DNA of 64,000 bases from Phyllostachys edulis (Eukaryota > Streptophyta > Magnoliopsida > Poales > Poaceae), in assembly GCA_036346405.1 (NCBI GenBank), contig CM070563.1, forward strand, positions 25,791,600 to 25,855,599, in the 5' to 3' direction. The translations under genes and the position numbers were made by a program. Numbering within the stretch: position 1 is the stretch's first letter; every line of letters starts with the position of its first letter. This document shows, piece after piece, positions 1 through 10,897 of this stretch. Under the pieces are notes generated by a model. It was not told where the DNA came from and did not search any database. It saw only the letters and a list, made by a program, of their open reading frames with translations.

Positions 1-592
1 TATTCCACCAAATGATGGTGAAGTTTTTAAATTCACTTGTGGCTTGTCGAACTCTATGCACTTCAGGAACTAAGTGAGCATTAAATTTACATTCTCTACC
101 GTCAACTCCCAATCTAGATATGTTTCAAAGATCATAAGCACCCACAAAAGATGGTATAGTGAACTTGACTTTAGCATATGGATCATCATTAACACGTGCA
201 TTATGTTGCTGAATGTTATTACCTCTCATACCTTGACGGTTGAAGTTCAACCGGTTCCGTTGTCGTGCATCAAAGGCGTCATGGTTGTGCATCTCATTTC
301 CATTGTCAAACTCACGGTCATGGGCTGCACCATGAGGACCCACACGCCCATTGTTCGGTGGTTGATTGGCCAAACCATCAATGCGTGTGTTGAGCATTGC
401 AATACTATCATTGAGTTGCTGCAGTGTAGCAGTTGTTTCTGCAAACTTCCTATCAATGTCGTCATTAATAGCATGGCGGTGCTCATCCAACACCTTGTGA
501 GCTCTCCTCAAAACACACTCTTGCGCCTCCAATTCCTCACCGCCATGTTTAGTAGAAGACAAAAGACAACACAAAGATATTATCCCTATCAA
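1..592 (-). pseudogene. gag N-terminal part, Ty3/gypsy element (runs off window)
   Basis: Capsid-region gene of a gypsy retrotransposon, read on the minus strand. An open stretch (125-592, 155 codons) has a charged, probably coiled N-terminal part (about residues 20-75) and then the plant gypsy gag signature AKVKFTIPSFVGAYD. Below 125 the reading continues in another frame with recognisable gag core words (KFNAHLVPE, HRVRQA), so there is a frameshift or stop near 125. The rest lies outside the window. A PBS and LTR lie upstream on the same strand, so this is the 5' coding end of that element. Clearly a retroelement and not a host gene; exact start uncertain. Confidence 0.72.
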
Positions 593-929
593 CTACTAGG
601 TGGTGGGAGGTGGGATCACACACTCTCAAGCGCCTTACCAAGCTCTTATGAATTTCTTACCAATTGCGGCGGTGGTATGATCGGAGAAGGTGGAATGTAC
701 GCATCACGGATGGCGAATGCGAGGATCCAAATCTGGGGCGGAAGTATGTGGAGCTCGGACAGTAAAATTTTGTAGCAAGGAATAGCGAGAATGAAAACAG
801 ATTAGCAAAGTCAATCAAAGTCCACGGTAGATTGCCACGATTCTTGTCGCCCAAACGCTGTTCCTAGAACTAGCTCGAGCAAGCGAAATACAAGCACAAT
901 AGAACAAAATTCGCAAGGCAACTGATTTC

Positions 930-1022
930 TCCTGTGGGTGGTCGTGGACCAACTGTGGATTGTCGTGAGCCACCTGAGGGTGGTCGTAGACCAAATGAGG
1001 GTGGTCGTGAGCCAACTCGGGT
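930..1022. repeat. Short tandem repeat, GGTCGT-type units
   Basis: Four diverged units carrying GTGGTCGTGGACCAACTG, TTGTCGTGAGCCACC, GTGGTCGTAGACCAAATG and GTGGTCGTGAGCCAAC, with a spacing of roughly 27-28 bp. Part of the gypsy leader. Confidence 0.6.
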
Positions 1023-1240
1023 GGTCTCTTTTTTTTCGTTCTTTCTCTTTCTTTCTTTTTTGCTTCCCTCTTTCTTTCTTTTTTTTGACTACCGAAACCC
1101 AACCGAGGGTTCCTCTCTTCTTCTTTTTTTTTTGCGAAAGTGACCTTGACTCACAACTCTTCAAAACCCTCTTCCGGTGCAGGGATATATATAGGTCACA
1201 AACTTTTTAGGGAGAGAGGGTATAAAGGTAATAAAAGATA

Positions 1241-1260
1241 CTCTCTCTCTCTCTCTCTCT
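1241..1260. repeat. (CT)10 microsatellite
   Basis: Uninterrupted CT dinucleotides directly readable in the sequence, inside the gypsy leader. Confidence 0.9.
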
Positions 1261-1274
1261 GAACTTTGGCCAAG

Positions 1275-1515
1275 TGGTCGAAAAAGGTAGGTGGTCAGAT
1301 CTGAGGAGGTGGTCGAGCCGACTAGGCAGTCAAACCCGAGGAGGTGGTCGAACTCAAGTAAGGTGATCGAACTCGAAGAGGTGGTCGAATCCGAGGAGGT
1401 GGTCGAACTCGAAGAGGTGGCCGAATCCAAGTGGGTGGTCGAATCCGACTGGGTGGTCGAACCCGAGGAGGTGGTTGTATCTGATCAGGTGGTCGAACTC
1501 GAGTTGGTGGGAAGT
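1275..1515. repeat. Minisatellite of GAGGTGGTCGAA-type units
   Basis: Roughly a dozen imperfect copies of a 15-21 bp unit (consensus near GAGGTGGTCGAACTCGA). The repeats make open frames on both strands, rich in EVVE or RVRPP, that are not real proteins. Confidence 0.75.
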
Positions 1516-1861
1516 CGAAACTGAGTACGTGGTCGGATGAGGGTGATGACACGATCTCGGCTATAGTACACAAAACAACGGATGCAACCAAGGGCAAGCC
1601 GAGATACACGATGACCAGAAACAGCAAAGACTCGACACTAGAAACTAGATCACGACGACTAGACCAGCAACAAAGACACCGACGATGGACTCGAATTCAA
1701 CAACGCGAAAACTGAAAACACAACCGTGAAAGGCACAGAGTGGTTTGGCCAACGGAAGAACTAAGATCTAAAACTTTTTGTGGGGCAATTTTCTGGACTC
1801 TAGGTGATGAAAAACAACTAACAAAAAGGGATCAATGAGATTACCTAACGGGCAACCCGGT

Positions 1862-1872
1862 GCTCGATACCA
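1862..1872 (-). promoter_or_regulatory. Primer binding site, tRNA-iMet type
   Basis: The minus strand reads TGGTATCGAGCACCGGG, two bases after the LTR end. This is the usual TGGTATCAGAGC initiator-Met primer site with one base missing. It fixes the orientation of the element and marks the inner edge of the LTR. Confidence 0.75.
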
Positions 1873-1874
1873 CT

Positions 1875-2500
1875 TGATGAATCACGGGTCCGATCTTCCG
1901 ATAGGTTCGATTGATTTAAATCGTGAGGACGTTGACGCTTTGAGGCTTCCGACCCGCAGATCGTCACCTCGCAATTCGCTACACCCGCACGACTGCCGTT
2001 ATCAACCACGCTTGCACGCGATCGACCTTACCACGAGGGTTATGATTCCTGCAAGCAATCAAAGCAACTCACAAGAACAAGGTAGATGCAATCTGAAATA
2101 TATTGCGAATATAGATGAAGTTCACAAGTGGGGTTCCTCAAACCGAACAAGTGGCTAAACCGCAAAGTGGCGAATAATCTAAGAAAAACCCACCCTAAAG
2201 CTGTGGCGGCCGCTACAATATATAGGGGGAGAACATGAGGAGGTGACCTAGGGTTGTGCCGCCATGTGGAGAGGTACACATCTGGGCTTTGACCTCGCCA
2301 CGCCATAAGACCGTGATAGGCCCAAAACGGTGTGTGACGCAAAGACCTTATTTCAAAGTCTCGACCAACACCCAACGTGGTCGTCACTGGTCGTGGGCCT
2401 GGTCGTTGAGCTTGAGGTTTGCTCAAAAACCTGGCAGCCTGGTCATAGGACTAGTCGTAGGACTGGTTGTAGAGATTAAGACCTGGTCATAGAACTGGCA
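1875..2500 (-). mobile_element. LTR of the minus-strand gypsy element
   Basis: The inner end (minus strand ...TTCATCA followed by AG and the PBS) is well placed. The outer end is approximate because no second copy is in the window. A TATA box (minus TATATATTG, plus coordinates about 2216-2224) sits about 340 bp before the inner end, as expected for an LTR promoter. The outer half is rich in ACGACCAG and CCTACGACTAGTCC words. Confidence 0.6.
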
Positions 2501-2539
2501 GATTCGGTCAGAGCGGGTACACTGGTCGAGAGCTTGCAG

Positions 2540-2785
2540 ATCACCGAGAATGAGTGGTGAGACGGTTTGGATCCTCCCCATTATTCCTAAGTAAGAGAAG
2601 ATCACAATTTTAGGTAGCATACCATTCATAGATAAATTATTAGCACCTAGAAACGAGCTCACCTCATAATTTAAGTGACGTGCACGAGCTCTTGTCATAG
2701 GACCTTGTAGTTTAGCAACCGGTTCTGGAGGACTTTGTGTAGTGCGTGTATCCGAAGAAGTGATGTCCTCATCACTACCAGTCAT
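2540..2785 (-). pseudogene. C-terminal tail of a gypsy pol polyprotein
   Basis: The minus strand encodes ...GPMTRARARHLNYEVSSFLG, the basic RARA-type tail seen at the C-terminus of many plant gypsy polyproteins, followed by decayed words of the same tail in another frame. It lies on the side of the LTR opposite to gag. So either the LTR is shared by two tandem copies, or the LTR includes the pol 3' end. The frame is closed just upstream of 2785, where plus-strand element A begins. Confidence 0.55.
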
Positions 2786-3889
2786 TCAAACAATTCACCG
2801 CGTAAAGATCAACAAGAACGACAAGTCGATCGATCTCCTACCCAAGAAATGTTCTTGAACGCCGATGATCAACAAGCCACTCGGAGAGGTGATCGCCACC
2901 ATTCTCGACATGGAAATCTGCAGAAGCAGATGGAATACGAGGAGTATTTCCTCAGAAGACCGAGACCTACTACAGTCAAGTCAACTCATCACCGGGTATC
3001 GTCGAATCGATCACTGGTGATATCAACCCTTCTTTCTTGCAAAGGAGGCGCAAGAAGTCATTTTCGGATGTCGCCTTCACCGACCTCCGGCGGTTCGGCG
3101 TCGCCTCATTTTCAACCAGTGAACATGGAGAAGTTTGATGGATCTCAGAATCCCATCGAATTCCTCCTAATTTACACAACAGCTGTCCGAGCAGCAGGAG
3201 GAGGAGAGCATGTAATGGCGAATTACCTTCCAACTGTGCTCTAAGGGTCCGCTCGATCGTGGCTACTAAACCAACCACTCGAGTCGATCTATTCGTGGCA
3301 ACACCTCTGCGACCTTCTACTAGCAAACTTCCAAGGCACCTACAATCGCCCTAGAAAGGAGGACGACTTGCACCGGATGAGACAAAACGACCACGAGACC
3401 TTGCACCAATTCATCAGGCTCTTTAGTCAAGTTCGTAATTCAATTCTGGAGGTTTCTGACTCATCTGTCATCAGAGCTTTCAAGCAGAGAGTTCGCAGTA
3501 GAAGAATAACGGAGGATATTGCTTTGAATCCTCCTGCTACCGTCGCCAAACTCTTTGAGATGGCCGATCGGTGTGCGACTGCTTCTGAGGCAGTCGAATG
3601 GAACAACAAAATCGATCAAGAAGATAATACCTCTCGAGAGCCAAGCGAAGGTGGCAAAAAGAAGGATAAGAAAGTGAAAAAGTCCAAGAACAAGGCGAAT
3701 GGTCAAAAACCTCAAGCCAGCGGTTCTAAGGAGGTCTTGGCTGTAAACGACAAGGAGCCACGAAGTTCCAAACCATACTCCGATCAAGGCAAAGGTAAGC
3801 GCCCCGATCGGAAGAATGACATGCCTAGGTGGTGTCCTTTCCATAAAAAGGAAGGACATGATCTTCGCAACCACCGAGTTTTCCAATGA
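2786..3889 (+). pseudogene. gag of element A
   Basis: Single reading frame with a nonsense codon at 3241-3243 between the two halves. The N-terminal third is low-complexity and basic. The capsid (Retrotrans_gag-like) part starts near MEKFDGSQNPIEFLLIYTTA (about 3126) and runs through ANFQGTYNRP and LFSQVRNSI to about 3600. A lysine-rich linker follows, then a zinc-knuckle-like end, WCPFHKKEGHDLRNHR, where the usual final cysteine has become histidine. Function would be particle assembly and RNA packaging. Its counterpart in element B is at 38966-41418. Confidence 0.8.
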
Positions 3890-4129
3890 AAATTCAAGGA
3901 CTACTACAACGGCAAAGGACCACTTCCCACTCTCGAGCAGCTAGGGCAAACGAGTGGTCGTAAGTCATCGGGTGACGATGAGGAGATGCCGTTCCAAGAT
4001 CTGCAACATACAATCGAGCACATCTATGGGGGATCGTCAGCATATGAATCAAAGTGACAGCTTAAAGCTGCCGAATGCGAGGTAAACTCCATAAACCCTT
4101 CTATCGTCAATAAATTACCGAAGTGGTCA

Positions 4130-4768
4130 TAAAGTCACCATCTCCTTCGAGAAGGGTGACTGCCCAATTCCTTCGACTCGACCAGGTCGATATCCGATCG
4201 TAGTCGAACCCACCATTAACAATTCTCGAGTCAATCAAGTTTTAGTTGATGGTGGCAGCTCGTTAAACATCCTGTTTACGAGTGCCCTGGACGAAATGTA
4301 AGTACCTAGGACTAAGGTAAGACCAGTACGATACTCCTTTCATGGGATCGTACTGGGGTCTTCGGCCAAACCTATTGGCCAAGTTTATGTTCCTTTAACA
4401 TTTTGTTCACCAAGTAATTTCAGGACAGAGAAGATCTCCTTTGATGTAGTCGATTTCGATACGGCATATAACGCCATACTCGGACGACCAACTTTGGCAA
4501 AATTCTTAATGGCTACTCATTACGAGTATCAATGTCTTAAGATGCCAGGTCCCAAAAGAGTAATCACAAACCATTGTGACAAGAAGATGGCGCATACCTA
4601 CAACCGTCGATCCCTCGAGATGGTTGGTCAAATACCAACTCGAGAAGAAAGTCAGCCTTCGACTAACAAGTCGAAGCCTTCAAAGTCAACACTAAAGTCG
4701 AACGACCAAGTCAAAGAGGTTCCTCCGACGCAGGGAGCCCTCAAGATCTGTTCAGATCGGGATACTTG
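4130..4768 (+). pseudogene. Retropepsin-like protease region of element A
   Basis: Aspartic protease of the pol polyprotein. Visible marks are VVEPTINNSRVNQVLVDGG followed by SSLNILF (active-site aspartate in D-G-G), the flap region SFHGIVLGSSAKPIGQV, and the C-terminal AILGRPTLAKF. A stop codon interrupts it near 4300. The last 91 codons (4494-4769) are an open hydrophilic linker towards RT. About 240 bp between gag and this region is broken linker. Confidence 0.75.
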
Positions 4769-6190
4769 ACCCCAAGTAGGAAGACGCCCTCATCACCTTC
4801 CTCCGAGCTAACGTAGATGTCTTCGCGTGGCAAGCATCCGACATGTTCAGAGTCCCTAGGGAGGTGATCGAGCACAGACTAGCTTTACGGCCTGATAAAG
4901 TACCCATAAAATAAAAATTACGGAGATTTGCCCCTGATCGACGAGATGCTATCAAATTAGAATTGGACAAGCTACTTAAAGCAGGTTTTATAAGAGAAGT
5001 TGACCACCCAGAGTGGTTGGTTAACCCTATAATGGTTAGGAAGTCGAACGGCAAATGACGTATGTGCGGAGACTTCACTGATCTAAATAAAGCTTGTCCA
5101 AAAGATGATTTCCCTTTACCTCGTATCGATCAGTTAGTTGATTCTATTGCAGGTTGTGAAGTGTTAAGTTTTCTAGATGCATATTCTGGTTACCACCAGA
5201 TCAATATGTGTCTAGACGATGAAGAAAAGACCGCATTCATTACACCATTTGGTATATTTTTCTATGTCAAAATGCCATTTGGTCTAAAAAATGACGGCGC
5301 TTCTTTTCAACGCTTGATGCAATTGACTTTTTCATCTCAACTAGGCTGAAACCTGGAAGCCTATATTGATGATCTAGTCGTTAAAAGCATCAAGAGACTT
5401 AATCATATCACTTACCTACAAGAAACATTCGACAACCTCAGAAAACACCGCTTGAAACTCAATCCTGAGAAGTGTGTGTTCGGAGTTTCTTTAGGAAAAT
5501 TGCTTGGATTCCTAGTATCTATACGAGGAATCGAAGCAAATTCTGAAAAGATACAGGCCATTGTCCAAATGCACCCTCCGACCACGAAGAAAGAAGTCCA
5601 GAAACTCATAGGGTGCATGGCGGCTTTAAGTCGTTTCATCGCGCGGCTGGGAGAAAAAAGGACTACCCTTCTTCAAACTTCTAAGGAAGCACGAGGGTTT
5701 TGAGTGATCGAAAGACGCAAACGCTGCCCTTGAGGATGTCAAGAGGTATCTTACGAGTGCTCCTATTCTGGTTTCTCCGAGGCCAGAAGAGACGCTCTTA
5801 ATTTACCTAGCTGCCACGCCATAGGCAGTGAGCGCAGTACTGGTCGTAGAACGTGAAAATGTACAACAACCAGTTTACTACATAAGTGAAGTTTTACACG
5901 GGTCTAAGGGGCGTTACCCTTAGGTCCAAAAACTTCTATATGCTCTCCTCATATCTTCGAGGAAACCGCGGCATTATTTTCAGGCGCACAAAATAGATGT
6001 ACCGTCTAAGTTTCCCTTGGGAGCGATCCTCAAGAATAGGAAAACAGCGGGATGCATGGCAAAATGGTCAGTCGAACTTGGGGAGTTCGACCTCCATTCC
6101 GTGTCCCGAACGGCCATTAAATTCCAGATCTTGGCAGACTTTGTCGCCGAATGGACAAATCCTGAACCTGTTCAGGATCCCTAGTACGAT
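4769..6190 (+). pseudogene. Reverse transcriptase and RNase H of element A
   Basis: RT spans about 4900-5560: FIREVDHPEWLVNPIMV, then CGDFTDLNKACPKDDFPLPR, FLDAYSGYHQI, VKMPFGLKN and the catalytic box AYIDDLVVKS (about 5362-5391). The connection and RNase H follow (LLIYLAATP, PVYYISEVL, RHYFQAHKI, WSVELGEFD). Stops at about 5058, 5347 and 5701 plus others break it. RT copies the element RNA into DNA and RNase H removes the RNA strand. Tat-type by sequence pattern; inactive. Confidence 0.85.
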
Positions 6191-6690
6191 TCCCACGACC
6201 AGTGGACGATGTACTTTGACGGGTCACTTACTTTAAGTGGCTCGAAATTTGGGTGGTCCCGTATCTCCTAACGGAGAGGCCTTAAAGTATGCCATACAAT
6301 TAAACTTTCGTGCCACTAACAACGTGGGCGTATCTGAATGTTTGCTAGCTGGCATACGAGCTGCGAAAGCACTCTTGATTCGCCGACTACTCGTGAGAGG
6401 AGACTCTCAACTAGTTGTGAATCAAGTCAGAAAAGAGTACCAAAGGTTTCTAATTCGGCGGTGTCTCGGCACTTATCGGAAGTCGTAAGCTAGAAAAGCA
6501 TTTTTTGGTTTCGAGGCACAATTCATCCTCGAAGGATAATTTCCTTGCAGACCAGCTTGCTCGAATAGCTTCTTCCCGATCTATAGTACCAAAAGGAGTC
6601 TTCTTGGAAAAACTCCAAAAGCCGTCCCTGGTCAAAGAACTAGAGACACCTCCTATTGAGACAGCCTCTCTAGAATACGAGGATACCTAG
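6191..6690 (+). pseudogene. Second (archaeal-type) RNase H of element A
   Basis: An additional RNase H follows the first, as in the Tat lineage: WTMYFDGSLTLSGS, then ATNNVGVSECLLAGIRAAKA and LLVRGDSQLVVNQV. In element B the corresponding text reads ATNNVVEYEGLLVG, so the glutamates are altered here (VSEC for VEYE). The tail ends in the ...DNFLADQLARIASS linker to integrase. Frame changes occur near 6240 and 6490. Confidence 0.75.
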
Positions 6691-7917
6691 ATGGCTCCCA
6701 TCTACGAGTATCTTCAGAAGGTTTCCGTACCCGAAGATGATCCCGAGGCAGATCGCTTATCCCGAAATGCCAAAATGTATACTTTGGTCGAAGGAGTCCT
6801 CTATAAACGAGGCACTCAAGGGGTGCTCATGCGATGCATTCCGCAGAGCGAAGGATTAACACTCCTTCAAGACATACACGGAGGCATCTATGAAACTCAT
6901 GCTTCCTACAGAATGTTGGTCGGTAAGGCCTTTCGACAAGGTTTCTACTAGCCAACAGCCTTGTACGATGCCAAAGAGTTGGTTAAAAAGTGTGTCCAAT
7001 GCCGTTCATAGCAGCAAATACACCAATCACCAGCATTACAAACGATACCTCTATCTTGGCCTTTTGCACCTAGGGTCTTGATATCCTAGGACCGCTCCCC
7101 AAAGCTCTAGGAGGTTTCAAGTTCCTTTTTGTGGCTATTGATACGTTCACAAAATGGATCGAAGCCGAACTTGTGACTGGGATAACAAAGGAAGAAGCAA
7201 AACGGTTCATGATGAGATGCGTAATTACTCGATTTGGAGTCCCAAGTCGAATAATCACAGATAATGGTAAACAATTTTCGAGCACAAAATTTCAGGAATT
7301 TTGCGATGAGTTGGGTACCAAGCTATGTTACGCTTCTGTTGCCCATCTCCAAAGCAATGGGGCAGTCGAACATGCAAACGACCAAATAATGCAGAGAATC
7401 AAAACCTGAGTCTTCGACCAGCTTGTCAAGCGCTTGGGGGCTTGGGTACAAGAATTACCCTCTGTATTATGGGCTGTCATACGACTGCTAGCCGAGCTAT
7501 AGGTGAAACACATTTTTTCCTAGTCTTTGGAGCCGAAGCCATGCTTCCTCCGGAACTAAAGATGCAGTTAACACGAGTCGAAGCTTTCAATGACTCCAAC
7601 CAGGAACAGCCTCGAGCAGATGACATCAACCTACTCGAAGAAAAGAGAAACCAGGTCTTAATTGCTCAAATAGTCTACCAACAAGCCTGTGCAGATACTA
7701 CGATCAGAAGGTCCAACCTCGTAGCCTTGCTGTAGGTGACTTGGTATTGAGGCTCTGCCAATCCAAGTCTAATCGGAATAAACTTTCTCCCAAGTGGGAA
7801 GGTCCTTACACAATGGTCGAAATTACACAGCTAGGGTCGGTACGATTGGCAATGGAAGACGGCCAGGTTCTCTCAAGTTCTTGGAACATCGGCCAGTTAC
7901 GCAAGTTTTATGTGTAA
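6691..7917 (+). pseudogene. Integrase and C-terminus of element A
   Basis: The zinc-binding HHCC region is seen in DIHGGIYETHASYRMLVG and VKKCVQC. The catalytic core keeps all three acidic positions: D in VAIDTFTKWIEA, D in RIITDNGKQFSS, and E in GAVEHAND. Then come QELPSVLWA and the C-terminal RNKLSPKWEGPYTMVEI, ending in QLRKFYV and a stop at about 7915. Stops at about 6950 and 7408, and frameshifts after 7409, make it a pseudogene. Integrase would insert the cDNA into the genome. Confidence 0.82.
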
Positions 7918-8879
7918 CAAACCATTCAGACAATAAAGCCTTAGATTCCTCCTACCTCTATTGTCTTATTTTTGAGTAGCGCTTTCATAATCTTTCGACT
8001 ACATTTCAAACACCTAGTTTTCTTTACACTGGTCGAAAGGAAGGTGACATCAACTAGTCGAAGTCTTTCCTCTCTGCACGTGCTTATGCCCACTAAAAGG
8101 AGCTTCCTAGTGTCGACTCGTTACTCACTTTTGCTGCCAATATAAAGAGCTCGGGTTCAATAAAATATGGTTGACATATTTTCAAAGCCAGCTCTTTTTC
8201 ACCTTAGTTTATTTTTTCACTTACTCTGAAATATACTCTAAGCAGAGTGCACTTTTGATATTTATTCACCGCTTTTAGTGTACTCAAATCGCTCCAAGCG
8301 GGTCGGAGGAAGAAACACATCTAGTTGAAGTCTTTCCTCAAGATGTGGTCCCCACTAGAAGGAACTTCCTAGTGTTGTTCAGTTTCCTACTCTTGCTACC
8401 AGGACAAACCTATCGAGTCCACCGAAAAAGGTCGAACGAATTTTTAAAGTCCTCTAGACGTTTGTCTAACTCAACTTGCCGTTCTTGATTTGATTAATCT
8501 GGTCAGAGATGGTAACATCTCCTAGTCGAAGTCTTTCCTCTCTGCACGTGGTCTTGCCCACTAGAAGGAACTTCCTAGCGTCGATTCGTTCCTACTCTTT
8601 CGACCAGTGCATGACATTCGTGATAAAAAAAACTACAAGTTAACCAAACCTCTCTGTTTTCAGAACCCTCTTCACACTATTTACTTAGTTTATCTAAAAA
8701 AACTAAGCAAATAGTCGGGGGCTAGGATAAAGTTATTAATTTGACTTTGATTCTTAGTCTTTCTTTCGTCAATTATCTTTTGAGTTACTAACTACTCGAC
8801 AAGATGATTTGTAGGAAACAGGATGGATTATATATATTACATCAAACAAAAGCTTTTTTTCACAGGTTTTCATTACAAG
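7918..8879 (+). repeat. 3' untranslated region of element A with three spaced repeats
   Basis: Three diverged copies of a unit built of CTAGTCGAAGTCTTTCCTC ... GCCCACTAGAAGGAACTTCC lie at about 8055-8125, 8319-8380 and 8520-8585. One similar copy lies at 62046-62100 in element B. Amplified repeats in this position are typical of Retand/Tat elements. The word AGTCGGGGGCTAGG near 8714 recurs at about 62510 in B and may be an extra polypurine tract. Confidence 0.6.
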
Positions 8880-10427
8880 CTACTCTGAAAAAGGAGATCC
8901 CAGTTGCATCTCCTCCGAGACCTTCCTGCCGACTGGTTGTATTTCTTCAATCAAACGACTTGCTTTTGCTACAGTAGATTTTGCAGAGGATCTAGTCAAA
9001 ATAAAAGAACTTGAGCTTGCACCGCCCTTATCGGCGACTTTCACGAGTTGACGCTTCTTAGACGGAGGAGCCGGACTTTTCTCCGTCACCATCCTCAAGG
9101 CTAATAGTTATATCGCGACCTCTTGGTCGTCCGACGGTTTTCCATCCCTACTTTTGAAGAAAACAGAAAAAGAAGAATTACTGACCAGTCGTAAGAATTT
9201 CTACGACCGGTATCCAGTCGTAAGTTTTTCCACGACATTTCTATGATCGTAAGTTTTTCTACGATCACTACCTAGTCGTAAGTTCTTCTACGACAACCAA
9301 GCAAATTGTAAGTCTTTCTATGACTACGATGTCCTAAGGATAAAATCAACACTTGATTGCCTTAAGGCGTCTCATCTTCTCCTCTGTGGATACAACTGCA
9401 AGGATTTGAGTAGCCACCACTCTGGATGGCGGAGATTTCTCACAAACAAGTTTGACTCGAACGTCAACCTCTGCTTGTGAAAGATCTATGCAAACAGATA
9501 AGACATTCATTAAACCACTTTGAAGAAGACCAAACCGAGAGCTAAGTTGAAGATTCACTTACCCTCCTTATAGTCTCTGGTCGGGTCTTGTGGCCTCGTA
9601 TACCTCCACATAGGAGGTACTCGTTTCTTCAAAGGGCTGATGCGACGTGTGATGAAATCCTTCACCACATGCCATCTGGTAAGCCCCTCTTCCTTCAAAT
9701 CCTCGATAGCTTGAATATAGGGGGCAATCCGGCCAAGATCCTTAGGAATAAAATCCCAGAAAGGAATCTTCTCAGCAGCCTTCCCCACAAAAGAGAGGCT
9801 GTCATCTTGGGTGATTTTCCAGTAAAACCACTTCTTCCTCCATCCCGGCCACGAAGACCGGGTGAACATCTAAATGTACTCCTTCGACTTCCCATCATGG
9901 AGCTTCAGACCGCAACTCCCAGCAATTCTAGTTTGTCGAGCCATTCCATAATAATATTGGAAGAGCTCGAGGTCCGCTGGAATTCCTAGGTATGCCTCGC
10001 ACAAGTACACGAACACACTTAATATTATGATGGAATTGGGACCAAGGTTTACCAATTCCACCCCAAAGTGCTCGAGTACAAGCGTAAGAAAAGGGTGAGC
10101 AGGCAATCAAAGGCCACACTTACAATACGCCTAGAAGACGGGGATTTGCCCAAACTCCCCCGATGGCCAATGCTGCCGAGCGGCCACAATCCACTTCACA
10201 AGAACCTTCTTTGGAATCTTCCCAGTGGCAACCAAAGCTTGAATCTTCACCGCATCCATCTCCGACTCGGCCCATTCGGAAATGGTTCCAGCCATCTCTC
10301 TCAGAAAGGGAAGGATTTGGATTGGGGAAGGTCTTAAGAGAAAGATTGATCTGGTCGGCGGCGGAGAAAGCAAGAATTCGATTAACAGCCGGAGTGATTT
10401 GGGAGAAAGTAAAAACCCGAATCTCAC
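8880..10427 (-). pseudogene. Antisense ORF of element A (putative gypsy-type transposon domain)
   Basis: Minus-strand coding relic between pol and the 3' LTR, in several frames: 10131-10427 (contains MAGTISEWAESEMDAVKIQA), 9870-10106 (NLGPNSIIILSVFVYLCEA then YLGIPADLELFQYYYG), 9555-9869 (RRISPLKKRVPPMW), 9346-9558 and 8880-9098. The NSI...FVYLCEAYLGI text is the core of the plant domain listed as putative gypsy-type transposon (PF04195), known as the antisense ORF of Tat elements. Function unknown. The gap 9110-9345 holds hairpin repeats and may be a lost intron or an insertion. Element B has a counterpart at its end. Confidence 0.7.
9183..9330. repeat. Hairpin array, GTCGTAAG...CTACGAC type
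   Basis: Five units of the form stem-AAGNNTTTC-stem, including a perfect TGATCGTA/TACGATCA pair. Same motif as in the U3 part of the Tat LTRs. Confidence 0.7.
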
Positions 10428-10897
10428 CCCCGGTAAGTATTTATAACCGCGTGCCTGAGTAAAAGATGTGGCAATCCAAGGGTTACCACCGCTTCGGGAA
10501 CCGCTCCAATGGACAGGCCTGTGAGAGTCAATTACGATTCTCTAGTTTGTTTGTTCGAGAAAATCAAGTTTATCTTTGCACCTCAAGCAAAATTACTTCC
10601 TTGACCAAGTCTTTCTGGTCAAATGAAATATCAATCGGAAAGGTTTGACTTCCGATCACCATACTACGATCACTTCGTAGTCATAAGGTTCTTTTCGACT
10701 ACCTGGTAGTCGTAAGATTTTCAACAACTTTCTTGACCAAGTATATTTCTAGTCAAAATGATGTACAAGTGTCGAAGAGTTTTTCCTTCGACCATTGTCC
10801 TATAACCCTCTCGTGGTCATAGGACCATCTACGATTTCTTTCCCAAGTAAGTTACTTTCACTTGAAGCTGATGGGCTAGATGACGAGGATCTAATAA
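10428..10897 (+). other. Spacer between antisense ORF and 3' LTR of element A
   Basis: No supported gene. Contains decayed GTCGTAAGG/GTAGTCG words around 10655-10725, related to the hairpin arrays. Confidence 0.4.

Larger units (their letters stand above)
593..1859 (-). other. Long untranslated leader between PBS and gag of the minus gypsy element
   Basis: About 1.27 kb with no supported gene, lying between the primer binding site and gag. It is built largely of short repeats and purine/pyrimidine-biased tracts. Short reading frames on both strands are products of those repeats. Confidence 0.5.
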
